Source: Knufia peltigerae
Taxonomy: Eukaryota > Ascomycota > Eurotiomycetes > Chaetothyriales > Trichomeriaceae
DNA length: 64,000 bases
Assembly (NCBI GenBank): GCA_030247855.1
Contig: JAPDRN010000159.1
Location: 1 to 64,000 of the forward strand
Direction of reading: 5' to 3'
Every line of letters begins with the position of its first letter. The first letter of the stretch is position 1. Both the position numbers and the translations under genes were made by a program. Positions 1 through 10,940 of the stretch are shown one piece after another. The notes under the pieces were generated by a model. That model saw only the letters and a program-made list of their open reading frames with translations, searched no databases and was not told where the DNA came from.

Positions 1-34
1 GCGCTTCTGATCCACACGCTGGCGCAACGCCACG

Positions 35-64
35 ACCACGGCCCTTCGGGGCCGTGGTTTTTTT
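35..64 (+). terminator. bacterial-type intrinsic terminator hairpin
   Basis: A perfect 10-bp stem (35-44 with 49-58) closes a TTCG tetraloop and is followed by a run of T to position 64. This is the textbook form of a bacterial rho-independent terminator and is out of place in a fungal chromosome. Bases 1-70 are strongly GC-rich, and one frame ends in TGA at 8-10, which would suit the end of a bacterial gene. It may be contaminant sequence joined to the contig; chance cannot be excluded. Confidence 0.6.
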
Positions 65-907
65 GTGCCCCTGAACTCCATTGGATACCTACTTCCCTGA
101 GGTACTCGTATGTTTAACCAAATTTTTTTTGGAATCGATCAACGCTCCGGATGACACTTCCGTCAAAGGCGCAATTGGATTGGAGTCATTCAACCAAAAG
201 AGGCACGACAATCGACAGAAACCGACGGTGTTTATTACTCGGATGATGTTTTTCAAGAGGCCCAACAGGTAAACATGTGAAAAGGTGGGTAACAGCTAAC
301 TGAAAAGCATAGAAAAGGACAATCAGGTTTGGGGAAACATTGCACGGGTGACACACTCTCTACCTCTACCTAGGTATATACAACAACCTGTAGCTTGTGA
401 TTTGCACTTGACTTGTATATACGTATACAACTCCACCAACAAAACGCAAACCAACCTACCTTGAAAAAAATGATTCAAAAGGTCGAGGCAATCCAAAAAA
501 AAAGAAAATTCATGCACACTTCAAAGCAAAAACGATTTTCATTTGACCGTGCCTATTTCATTCTGTCCGGTAGAACCTCCAAAACAATCTCATTTCTCGA
601 AACCATGTTTCACCATGTCAGGTCGATCTTGATGACCTTGCCTCGTCTTCTCTTTTTCTTTTTTCGTCACAATTAGACCACCAGAGCGAGGGGAAACAAA
701 ACCACAATAGAAACCCAAATCAAGTCAAGATCCTAAGCATAGAATACATTTAGACGAAAGAAAAAGCAAGAAGAAAAAGATGCATTCTTACCGTCACCTT
801 TCGTTCATGCCCAGATTCGTACATTTACACACACACACACACACCAGACTTTCCAGTCCCATAAAAACCACCTTGATCACCGCCAAATTTCAAACCGTGC
901 AATCGAT
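65..907. other. intergenic, AT-richer; (AC)9 microsatellite at 827-844
   Basis: No reading frame here shows a recognisable domain or plausible splicing. The only structure is an (AC)9 tract at 827-844. The stretch probably holds the 3' UTR of the phosphodiesterase gene that ends at 908. Confidence 0.6.
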
Positions 908-2911
908 TCATACCCAGATACTATCCTCACATCGCGTGACATTAAACTCGACACCCAACTCGATCTCCTCTCCTTGAGCACGTAATTGCCCTAGAATAAC
1001 ATCACCGGGGCTCGGTCCATCCGTCAATGTGTCCTTGACGTGAATGATATAGACAGTGATGCCCTTGAGAGGCTCTCCGAGCTTTTCGCGAGGCTGCGTC
1101 CCCGAACTCGACTGGCCCTGTCCATATCCCTGCGAGACGGAAGGCGTGAAAACCTGGGCAGGTGACTTGGGGCTAGCCTGGGACGCGACTGGCTTCGGTC
1201 GTCCGCCGGGCGTAATGGCGCCAGAAGCCGCGCCCGAATGACTGTTGACTTCCCTCGACGTCCTTCGCCTCGGATGATGGTGACCACAAGAATGCGACGC
1301 CACTCTCTTACCAACATATCCCGGATTAGCTGAGGAAGGGTTCGTCAATGGAACACCACTCGATGTGCCGTCAAAGTTTGTCGGCTCTTCAATTTCAAGT
1401 GTCGGCGTCAGCGTAGAGTCCCCATTCGTGGATGTTGCCGCTCGTTTTCGTTTTCTCCTCAGATCAGTTGGGGAGGGCGGCTGACGCATGGCCATACTTG
1501 GAACGACCGCGGGGACACTTTCAGTCCGCTGGTCTGTAGTCGCGCCCTGATCAGCCTGTTGCTTGCGCTTGTTGGTGACACTTTTCGCCAGAAAGCTCAA
1601 CTCTGCAATGAGATGTCTCGGGCACAGATGCCCGTACAGGTCTTCGTTCCGTACGCTGTCGTCATACGAGCATTCGATGAAAATTGCCTTTAGACTGCTG
1701 TTGGCAATCTTGCCTGCAGCATCCTCCCACACAATGTGATTCCTAGGCGACATCGAGACCGAGTCTGGCTCGACGTCACCGAAGATCAAGATTTCATTTC
1801 CAGTAGCATCGTTCCGAACGAAGAATGCACTGCTGCCTACCGGCTCAAACATGTAATTCGGATCGGGGGCGAGATTTGGAGGCACGCTACTTGCCCCCGG
1901 GGTCATCGGTGCAGCAGCAGACATGCTACCTATGAATGGCTGTGAAGGTTGTTGCGACTGTTGCTGCTGCTGCGCAACGGCCGCGAAATAATCATGGCTT
2001 GCGTCCGAGATGCGACTCATGCGTCGTGATGGGAATGCGTATTCGGCGCCAGTGTAGCCAAAGGAGTCGCTATGCTGGTGCCCGGATATGCTGAGTCTCC
2101 TGCGTTGGCATTTCCCGTGACTAATGCCCCAACACTTGGTAGCAAGACCATCGCACACATTGACATAGCCTCGAGATTCGCCAGATCCGAGACGAGAGTT
2201 GCCTCCTTCGATCAGCCTCCTATAAGTCACAAATCCCACTCCATTGCCTTCGTCGGACAGGTTGGGCCAAAGCCAGTCGTTGAAGATGTGATTCTTGATC
2301 GCCTCAATTGTAGAGGGCAGCGCTACAATGGCTTTGGCTTCACGGCCGTACTCAAGGGCCGGTGTGTTGATTGCCATGGCAGACAAATGGTCGAGATGAG
2401 GGTGTGTGATGAGGAAGGCATGTAAAATCTCACGGAAGATGTGCAGGCCATTGGCTTTTGCAGATATGTTCGGGAAAGGGATGCCCGCAAAGGGACCAGC
2501 TTCAAGTGTCTTCGAGTATTCCGCCGGTGGGAGGATTTCGGAGGTCAGAGGCATTTGCCGTTCGAGGATACGAATGATGTTGGCGAGGTGGGAGCCAGCG
2601 TCAACGGCAATCATTGAGCTCTTGCGCCATTCCGTCTGAGGCGCGCGGACCAGAAGACCGGTCGCATTGTCTTCTAATGGTCCGCCTGAAGAACCCTACA
2701 GTGCCATCAGCCTCAGCATCGAAGGGGTGCAAGGGTAAGGTATATATAAAGTTTAAGGCATGTACACCGGAGGGTCGAGACTGCGACGCGTGTAACATCA
2801 TAGAGGTTCTTGGTCACATACCAGTACTATAATATGAAAGGATGCTTCATTCTTTTCACCGAGCTCGCGAAGCTGGTTAGGAGCTTCGCGCCGAGCATGC
2901 TGCTCTCGCAT
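908..2911 (-). CDS. class II (low-affinity) cAMP phosphodiesterase, PDE1 type
   Basis: Hydrolyses cyclic AMP (and possibly cGMP), damping PKA signalling in the cytosol. Two exons: 2911-2822 and 2695-908, with an intron at 2696-2821 (GTATGT...TGTAG), giving about 625 aa. Exon 1 ends in ...IIVL and exon 2 starts GSSGGP, which restores the family's N-terminal LGSSGGP motif; starting at the internal Met (2614) would lose it. The metal-binding signature HPHLDHLS lies at residues 128-135 and matches the class II PDE pattern H-x-H-L-D-H. A second conserved block, LIFGDVEPDSVS, lies further on. The middle and C-terminal parts contain low-complexity inserts (poly-Q around 1960, Ser/Pro/Arg-rich 1090-1560), so the protein is longer than yeast Pde1. 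Family assignment is firm; the exact start is inferred. Confidence 0.9.
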
Positions 2912-3717
2912 GGATATGTTTGTTCTTCTGTGCTCTCAAGCTCTTTGTTCACCCACACTCTGTCGGGCCGTTGCACAAGGCCTTTGTCTCTAGAATATGA
3001 TCCACTTTCGGCCCTCGGTCCTACAACCAATCTTTATTCGCAATGAGAATAGGTTCAAGGGGCGGTATGAGGAGCACTGGAGCTGGGCATGGGTTGCGTG
3101 CGGCGTGCAGACTGTCAAATACCCAGACAAGTGGTAACAAGTCACTCAAGAACACGCGACATGCTCGTCGTGCAAGCAGATTGCCCAGGAATGCGGAGGA
3201 TCGACGTTGGACATGTGGAAGTGGGACAGAGAGGGACCGGGCTCAAGGATGGTCAGATCAGCCCAGGATTGTACTCCGTAAAGTGCTGTGGCTTTCACGA
3301 GAGGTCCAGCAGTGATAGCTACCCTAGGGATCTGTTATGTATTCCATTTCTGGTGATGGAAAAGCCAAAGGAAGGAGACGGAGAGAATAGAAGTCAGGTA
3401 GGCAAGAAGTGAGAACCTTGCACATACATATATTCATTCGTAGCTTGTCGAATGAATGGCCTGTCAGTGTTCTTTGAATACGAACAATTGGTGTTATTGG
3501 TTCTGCGCTCGGACTTCGCGAAGGCGGCCAGCACTTTGGCCCATGGACAGGAATAGTTGGCGATTGGTCAGAAGCAGGAAGGCGATTACACAGGTAAAGA
3601 GATCTTTAAGCGTGCATCCATTAATGCCAATACATCCATCAGATGCGACTATGTCAGCTACAGAAGGGATAAATTTACAAATCATAAAGTAATGTTCATT
3701 TCATGCTAGGGTATCTT
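2912..3717. other. intergenic between two minus-strand genes
   Basis: Holds the phosphodiesterase promoter and the 3' region of the SPRY gene. A copy of the dispersed TACGGAGTAC motif lies at 3271-3280 in reverse orientation. I see no gene. Confidence 0.5.
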
Positions 3718-5334
3718 TCATGATGTATGACTCGGTCCTGCCTCTTCGCTTACAGCGGCGTCATATATAGGTGGTTGATCTGCTCGATCCTGGAGCATTC
3801 CTCGTCTCTCTTCGTCATCTCCTTCGCCGCTGCTCCGACGACTTACAGGTGGACTACTGTATTCTGGCGGTGGGATAATCTGTTGGCCAGCTGGTGTGTT
3901 CTCGACTGGTTGATGCTGAACATCACCAAGATCAAGTAAGCTGTTGCCATGATGGGGGAGATCTTGCGTTGAAACATGAGCTAATTGAGCCAGTGATATG
4001 TCCGTAGGCGAGCGTATTGGCCCTGCAGGCAATCCTAGTCTGGCAAGTCCACTTCGTGTCCTCGAGTGGCCAGGCTCGTAGGCAGGCTCTCGAGTCCCTT
4101 CTCTTCCGGTCTCGAGTAGAATGCTGCCTTGCTCACTACCGTAGGGTGGTGGGGGAGCTAAACTTCCAGTCATCGGTGCCAGACCCCATTTCTTGACGTT
4201 TGCTTCAATGAATACAAAGCCCATTTGCCCAAAGTTGACGTGAACTGTACAAGGTCCATTGGCTCCCACGGTCGGGAAAAAGTTCTGGGTCTTGAGGTTA
4301 TGCACGACCTCATCGAGTTTCTTGCCATTCCGTGTGAAAAAAATACTTCCAGTGCGCGGCCGGTAGCCTACACCAATGACATCTCCTTGCACGTAGACAG
4401 GGCCATAAGGCGTTGCATTGAAAGGTTGGTTATATCTTCGGTGACCAGTGGAGGTGTAGGCGACCGAGGTTTTGTGAAAACCTGCTCTATTAGTACGTAG
4501 TCAGGGAATACAGAGTGTGATAGAACATACCAGGTAATCTGAACAGTGGGTATGGCTTTGTTGTCATCCCAATGCTGATCAAACTCGTCTCAGGTTTGTC
4601 GTAGATTTTGGCCTCCCAGTAGTAAACCTCGTTCTGTTTCGGCACCGGCAGATTACTTTGGACACTGCATTCTGAATCGAAGAATTCGATTTCTGTCCTC
4701 GCCTCGACGAAACAATTCGCAATCTCTAACTCAGGTTCAAATTCCCACGCTGATACTCCCTTCTCTTGAATGGCTAGGAATTGCGACAAAGAGATATCGG
4801 TCTGTACAGACTCCGGAGGGTTGGCCTGGGTGAAAGCTATCACAACTGTTAGACTTCCGCTGTAGAAGATGACTTAAAATCAGTCCTACCTTTTGCCCTT
4901 AGATATTCCGTCCTCTGTAATTCATCCATCGTCTCCAAAGCTTCGGCCTCCTCATGCGCAAACGCCTGTTCGTCATCGTATTCACCGGGCCGGCCTATCC
5001 GGTCTAATATGATCCTTCCTCGAGATGTATACTTGAAAAAGAAGAAAATCGCCAGAACAAGAACAGCAACGCCTGCTGACCCAAACGCTGACAATATCCC
5101 AATAAGTATGCCGCGGCCTGTTGAACCGCCATCGTTGATGTTTATGACAATAGACGTTGGAGAGCCATCAGCATGTGGCCGAAAGCGACCGGGTCGCCAG
5201 GCGCTACCAGTGGCATCGGCGGATATGGAGGTGGTGGTTGGGACGGAAGATAGGGATGTAGGAGAGTAGCGTAATGAGGTATCGAATGTCATCGCCAATC
5301 GCTCATGATGGACTTGCTCAGCGCCGGGCTGCAT
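3718..5334 (-). CDS. SPRY-domain membrane protein, Ssh4/Ear1-like Rsp5 ubiquitin-ligase adaptor
   Basis: In yeast, Ssh4 and Ear1 sit on endosome or vacuole membranes and recruit the ubiquitin ligase Rsp5 to membrane cargo for multivesicular-body sorting. Three exons (5334-4890, 4836-4531, 4481-3718; introns 53 and 49 nt) give 504 aa. A single transmembrane helix lies near residues 75-101, ending in IFFFFKY. The SPRY domain follows (YYWEAKIYDKP, IGVGYRP, GSIFFTRNGK, FFPTVGANG). The C-terminal tail has three PPxY motifs (PPPPYG, PPPEYS, PPIYD), the known WW-domain ligands that bind Rsp5. Splicing is supported because the joins give RAKAFTQANPPESVQTD and RLPGFHKTSVAYTSTG, both typical of the family. 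The start Met could be an in-frame one 14 codons later. Confidence 0.88.
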
Positions 5335-6219
5335 CGCTCATGAGGCGAGAGATAGATGGAAAAGAAAGAGGAGATGAGTTGCAAGGTGACCTTATGTGGC
5401 GAAATGGGTGAGGCGGAAGAAGGGACAAATGGCTCGGGGCGGGGTCTAGGCCAAACGAGACGAGGTGACGGTAGGAACGATTCGCTGGAATCAGTGAAGT
5501 TGAGACGAGTCAATTGCAAGACCTCCGAATTGAGTAGCAGAGACAAGAGGCCACCATTGTGATGATAGCAAAGGGCAGGGAAAGGAATGGTTGATGGGAT
5601 GAAGGTTCCTGCGACAGACTGTACGAATACATCAGGTAATATGGGGATGGCCAGATATGGGCCGAACAGAGAACGGAAGTGCGCAGGACCAGAGAGAGGA
5701 CCGCAGGAGGTCCGCTGCCCGGTGACGATGAAACCCATGACACACGGGATTAGCGAAGCCCAGACCCTTGTTATTGAGAACCGACCACGCCTAGTGGGCT
5801 CCCTGAAAGGTGCCACCAGAGCCTATTGCATACCCAGTGGGTGTGACCGGGGCGACCAGCAAACGCAGCCATACTATACGAGTACGGAGTACGTTCGTCT
5901 ACCATTAACCGTGCCAAGGTCATGGATGCCGTCACTCTATTACTAGGGCCAAAAAAAGGCCGTTCTGGTGGCTGTTCTTTTGTATGTCCCATATTCCGTA
6001 CCATAGGTAGATAGAAATCTATCAGATCTCCTCTCAAACAAGTCTGTCTTTGAGAATTATGCGACATTCATAATGTTTCGTAGAGTCTGAAATGGTACTC
6101 CATATTCTAGCCTACAGTAGAGATCGTCAGGACATCAGCCTCGCTCATGGTTGTTTCACAGTTCCCACTGCGCAAGGCTGAAATGTACCCTGGACCATTC
6201 CCGTAACACTCCTGGCTAC
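5335..6219. other. intergenic; TACGGAGTAC motif copy
   Basis: The gap lies upstream of the SPRY gene and downstream of the SDR gene. It holds GTACGGAGTAC at 5882-5892. Long minus-strand frames in 5289-5816 lack any recognisable domain and I do not call them. Confidence 0.5.
5882..5892 (+). repeat. dispersed short motif GTACGGAGTAC (representative copy)
   Basis: The core TACGGAGTA (or TACGGAGTAC on the other strand) recurs at 3271-3280 (reverse), 5882-5892, 9069-9079, 16983-16993, 18567-18577, 23749-23758, 33645-33655, 38156-38166 (last base differs) and 43325-43335. All nine copies lie outside genes. Function is unknown: a regulatory site or the footprint of a small repeat are both possible. 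Confidence 0.6.
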
Positions 6220-7150
6220 CTAGATTTTACTCCCTCCTTTCGACTTGGCCCTCCACCCGGTAAGCGTACTGCCACCATCAAGTTCAATGACGTTGCCCGT
6301 CATATGAGCGGACCCAACACTGCTCAAGAACAAGATCACACCGGCGAAATCAGAGGGTTTGCCAACACGTCCTGTGGGTTGTCGTTCTAAAAGCGTGTCC
6401 AAGTACTTTTGGATGCCGAAGTTGGTCATCCTCGAGGGAAAGACACCACTGCCGACATTAGCACGGTCTCTTTTGTTTGCACTTTTGTAGGCAAAGGAAG
6501 ACTTACGGGCAGATGCAATTGACCATGACATTCAATGGCGCCAGCTTTGAAGCTTGGATCTTTGTGAGGTGAATAGCGGCCGCCTTCGAAGGGCCGTATG
6601 AGAAAGTTCCAGATCCAGGAGCAGCGAGACCGCCATCATCTCCTGCCGTAACATCAGAGGTCATGATGCCGGCCATTGAAGCAATGTTGATGACCCGGGA
6701 GGGCATGTCGGCACTGGTGCCTTTGAGTAGCAGAGGGTGCAATCCCACTGTCATGTAATAGATTGACTTGACATTCAAAGCCATGATCTTGTCCCAACCA
6801 CTCTCGGGAAAGTCATCGTAAGGAGCACCCCAGGTGACACCAGTGTTGTTGACCAGTACGGTCAGTCGGTCGGTCCGCTTCTTCATTTCCTTGACGAGGC
6901 CATCACACCCGGCCTTGTCCTTCAGGTCGGCGACGATATATTCGCACGTTCCGGGGCCGAGTTTGTTGATCCGGTCCGAAGTTTTCTTCAACTCAGACTC
7001 CTTGCGGCTTGCAATGTATACCTTGGCTCCATTCTGGACAAACGCCTGTGCTGCCATTTCGCCGAGTCCAGTCGCGCCTCCAGTGACAAGCACCACATGG
7101 TTGCTGAACCCGAACAACGAGGACACACGGAGATCGGCCGTTGAAGTCAT
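6220..7150 (-). CDS. short-chain dehydrogenase/reductase (3-oxoacyl-ACP reductase/RhlG-like)
   Basis: An NAD(P)-dependent oxidoreductase of the classical SDR family. Two exons (7150-6507 and 6448-6220; 58-nt intron with GTAAGT donor and GGCAG acceptor) give 290 aa. The cofactor motif TGGATGLG lies near residue 24. The NNxG element is NNTG rather than NNAG. The catalytic Tyr/Lys appear as YGPSKAA, preceded by a Ser in INIASMAG. After the splice the sequence runs CPGVFPSRM and ends in the usual SSxxSxxMTGNVIxLDGG-type C-terminus (AHMTGNVIELDGG). Its closest look is to fungal proteins annotated as rhamnolipid-type 3-oxoacyl reductases. The substrate cannot be read from the sequence, and it is not obviously part of any cluster here. 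Confidence 0.88.
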
Positions 7151-8192
7151 GGTGTTCCCAGTATGATGATGAAATGAGATAGATATTGCCTATTTCACTT
7201 TTATTAAGTTGATGTCTTCTACAATCCTGAAAAATATAAAGGTAACCTGCTATGACTGCCGCGGATAAAGTCCTGGCTAGGATGTCTGGGGACGCACTAC
7301 TCCATACTGTCGCTCCGTGCCTAGGTAAGCACTGGGGAGATCAATTTCAGCCTCGGCTTACTGAGTGCTCGCCCCCTCCGAATGTTAGCTGGGTTGTTTT
7401 CAAGTCAAGGAAAAGATGTGTAAACCATGAAGGAATTGCCCAAGTAGCACAATTACCTAGCACTTGCATTGTACTGTTCTTTTTAGTCTCCAGGTCTTGT
7501 AGACCACAGACGATAGGATATAACCTGCAGAACCTCAGAGTCGGATTGACTATGGACCGGCACACACGGAGCTCTTGATGCGCCCTACATTGCCAAGAAC
7601 TATACGGTCGACCATAAATGACTTTGCATCCAGATCCTTTCGACTCACTCAATAGAATGTGTTTATGCTCATCTCCTGGCCTGAAGATATGTTAAGAAGA
7701 GCCAAGTACAACTACTGGGTCCCTGAATCTACGGATACGGAATCATTCTCATGATACTCGTACAACGGGACGAGCGTGGAGGCCAGAATCAGGTGGTGTG
7801 GGCTGCCATGGGCGGCAAAAAAAGGTGACATGACTCATTAGACGACTTCGGCCTTCTCGTCGGCCAAGTGCACGCCACCGGCCTAGATCTCACACCACAG
7901 AGCCTTATGTTGCCTGTTGCGTGTCCGAAAACGCAGGCATACCCAACGCTCGTCACTCAACCCAATATTTAATACTCATACAGGGGCTTGTGGTCTCATG
8001 TGACTCACTGTGCCTGTCCCGTCTACTATTTCCAAGATGTACTGTATGAGTAGTAGGGCAAGTATATCTATCTATGTCTCGTGCCCCGAGATCCAACATT
8101 CCCATTCATCACCTCGTACACTCTTTTCTACCACAGCTGGCACTCACTTGACTTCGTGACAGCACATTCCTGCATCTAACACCACATATACA
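7151..8192. other. divergent intergenic region
   Basis: Promoter region shared by the SDR gene (minus) and the small gene at 8193 (plus). No coding signal is supported. 8100-8190 is C/T-rich, as in many fungal 5' leaders. Confidence 0.45.
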
Positions 8193-8573
8193 ATGGCACA
8201 CAAGCACAACCGCCGACGGATTCGCCCTCGGAATCGCAACAACATCCTACAACTGACCTGGGATATAACCGAACACACTCCTTCCTCACTGCAGGTGTCC
8301 TCCCCCTATTCCTCACCCCTTTCAAAGACTGAGCCAACACAACCTGCACTGCCTCCAACTCTACGAAACCCTAGTTCCAGCCTGACATCGAAAAATTGGT
8401 ACAACCGATACGTGGCCTGGCAGAACCGCGATTTGGCCCAAAAGCGAGAAGCCATCAAGTTGGAGGCCGAACAGATCAAACTCTTTGGTGGAGAGCCCGG
8501 GGACGACGTTGGGCTTTGTTACAAGATGCTGGAAGTGTTTGCGGGAATGAATTGGATCGATACCCTGGATTAA
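8193..8573 (+). CDS. small basic/acidic hypothetical protein (126 aa)
   Basis: A single-exon frame with Met in good context (ACAATGGC) after a pyrimidine-rich leader. The N-terminus is strongly basic (HKHNRRRIRPRNRNN), the middle is Ser/Pro/Thr-rich and disordered, and the C-terminal half is compact and charged (NWYNRYVAWQNRD, then KLEAEQIKLFGGEPGDD, ending in WIDTLD). I believe it is real because composition changes from disordered to helix-like in a way random frames do not, and because it is the only sizeable frame in the interval. I recognise no domain and assign no function. Confidence 0.55.
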   Translation: MAHKHNRRRIRPRNRNNILQLTWDITEHTPSSLQVSSPYSSPLSKTEPTQPALPPTLRNPSSSLTSKNWYNRYVAWQNRDLAQKREAIKLEAEQIKLFGGEPGDDVGLCYKMLEVFAGMNWIDTLD

Positions 8574-9580
8574 ATATATACCCCAATCTTGTTGGTCGGC
8601 GTTTGTTGGTGGCCTATTGGCGTTTGGCCGTCGGTTTCTTTCCACTCACCGGAACGGAGACAAAAGTCAAGCTCGACTTGCAGCAATGACGGCTTGCTCA
8701 ATATGGGTTGGCCGGATTGGTCTCTTATGCTTGACCCGTCACTGCTGGGCAAAGATGAATCTATTAGCAAGCAGTGATTGGTGCTCGCGCAGATACCGTA
8801 CGATGTATGGATCTAGCGTTGGAGCTCGTTGCTGCAAGCCAGGACATCTTGACGGAAAGAGAGATAGATTATCCTCTCAAGGAATCCTCCGTATGTGGAT
8901 TTTTGTTATACCACTCCTATCACGATAGCCACGCTCGTACTCTTTCTTCATCCTGTGATGATGTGCTGCTGTGACTAGTACACAAAACTCGTATTGGTGT
9001 ATGGATCTGTTCCGATGAGATGAGATGCTCATATAGCCACCTCATAGTTCTGGTCTCTCTCTTTCGTTGTACGGAGTACTGCGCATGGCCAATCTCGATC
9101 TAAACCATCGGGCAAAACATCCGTTGCGTACAATTGGGATCTTGAAGCCACAGAAATGCGTCAGCCAAGCCAGCCTTAAAATTTTAGCGCGATGCCAAGT
9201 TTCCCGCATTCGACGGAGGCGCCTCAGGCTCGTCGTCGATCTCAATACTCAACGGCGACAAACGAGGCTGTCACACAACGAAAACAGGGCACGGCTTCTC
9301 ACTAACGCAGTAGCCACAGTTGATTTTGCGTCATTCTTGTTCCTCTTCATCATCCCGTGTCCTCGTTGTAACTTCACGGAGTTCGCGTTTAGTGTGTAGC
9401 GTTCAATACATATTCCTCCCCGTGTCTCCTTCGCTCCTTCATTCCCCCTTGACTTCTTGAGCCCAGGCGCAACGAACCCAGATCCCTAGAAGGAAGAACG
9501 GCTCCGTTTGCCTGAAATATTGACGTTTGCCAGTACCTTGGTCCGCTGTATCTCTTTTCGATAACATAAAATCTGCAGAC
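8574..9580. other. intergenic; TACGGAGTAC motif copy
   Basis: Contains GTACGGAGTAC at 9069-9079 and a C/T-rich leader before the phosphatase start. Plus-strand frames at 8570-8974 overlap one another and show no domain. Confidence 0.45.
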
Positions 9581-10940
9581 ATGGGCCTCTTCAGCAAGCG
9601 TAGCGACAATACAACGGCAGCCACCGCCAATGGCCATCACAAGAGACGAGATCGACGGGGTTCTGACAAGACTCGCAGAGGCCTGTTCGATATTGATTCG
9701 GGCAATTTCAATCGGAGACCAAGCTTTGGTCAATGGTAAGGAGACTCCCCCCTCTGCCACTCGGTCGAAACGAATGGCATGAAATTGACATGTTTCCAGG
9801 CTGAAATTCACATGGCTGGACCTGCTCACCATGGCGGCCATGGGTGCCATTGGTCTGGGAGTCTACGAAGCGAAGCCTGCTCCAAGCCGATCCTTCCCAG
9901 TCACATTCACTGACGGAGAGATTGTCTACCCTCAATTCGCCTACCCTCTGCGCCATGAAATCGTGCCCATCTGGCTCGCGGCCCTCCTGGCCTCTCTGAT
10001 CCCGATTTTCATCATCCTCTGCATGCAGGTCCGCATTCGGTCCTTCTGGGACTGCAACAACGCCATCATCGGTCTTCTCTACTCCCTCATCGGTGCCGCA
10101 GTCTTCCAAGTCTTTGTCAAATGGCTGATTGGCGGTCTCCGACCTCACTTCCTCTCCGTCTGCGACCCGGACCCGGCCAAGATCGCCGCCCAAGGCGGTC
10201 AAGGCTTCCGGGGAATCATGTTCCAGCGCGACGTTTGCCGAGGCGACATCGACCAGATTGACGACTCGCTTGAATCCATGCCTTCTGGCCACAGCACCGC
10301 TGCGTGGGCGGGGTTCCTGTACCTCTTCTTCTACTTGAACGCGAAGATGAAGGTGTTCAGCAACCACCACCCGGCCTTTTGGAAATTGATCGCCCTCTAC
10401 GCCCCTGTGCTCGGTGCGACCTTGATCACCGGTGCACTGACCATTGACGAATTCCACAACTGGTATGACTGCGTCGCCGGGGCCGTCATTGGGTCGACCT
10501 TTGCCATCTCTTCGTACCGCATGGTCTACGCCTCCGTCTGGGATTTCAGGTTCAACCATATCCCCTTGACCCGCCACACCCCCTTTACCTACGGTGCGGG
10601 AGCCGCCGGGGCCGGAGGATTCGAATCTGCGGTCTTCACTCGGAGGGCAGGATGGGGGTACGAGGAGGCACTCGGCGGTGCTCCCTTCGACGCCGCGCAC
10701 AGCCTCCGGGGAACTGCCACGGGCTTCAACGCCGGGGCTCACGGCTTGGGGCATCATCGACCTGGAGATGTCGAAAACAACGCTGGGCTGGATGACGGGT
10801 ACAAAAACGGGCGAATGAACGACCTCACCAATGGCACCTCTTCCAATGGCCTGGCGAACCCTACTCCCGCGGCCGCGCCCGACGGACGTTACCACCACCA
10901 TCGGAAGAGTATGGAACGTAAGGCGGTTCCCACCGCGTAA
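9581..10940 (+). CDS. PAP2-family integral membrane lipid phosphatase (DPP1/LPP-like)
   Basis: Probably dephosphorylates phosphatidate, diacylglycerol pyrophosphate or related lipid phosphates in an internal membrane. Exons 9581-9735 and 9800-10940 (64-nt intron) give 431 aa. A basic N-terminus precedes about six hydrophobic segments. Phosphatase motif 1 is KWLIGGLRP (K-x6-RP) and motif 2 is MPSGHSTAAW. Motif 3, normally SR-x5-H-x3-D, reads ALTIDEFHNWYD here: the His and Asp are kept but the Ser-Arg pair is Ala-Leu. The C-terminal 120 residues are Gly/Ala/Asn-rich and probably disordered. A 437-aa open frame on the opposite strand is a codon-bias shadow. The family is secure; exact lipid specificity is unknown. 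Confidence 0.88.

Noticed and set aside
2742..2749. TATATAAA as a promoter TATA box for the phosphodiesterase
   Set aside because: It lies inside the inferred first intron, downstream of the start codon at 2911, and on the opposite strand reads differently.
5289..5816. 175-aa minus-strand frame upstream of the SPRY gene
   Set aside because: No recognisable fold and it overlaps the SPRY gene's start; more likely 5' UTR.
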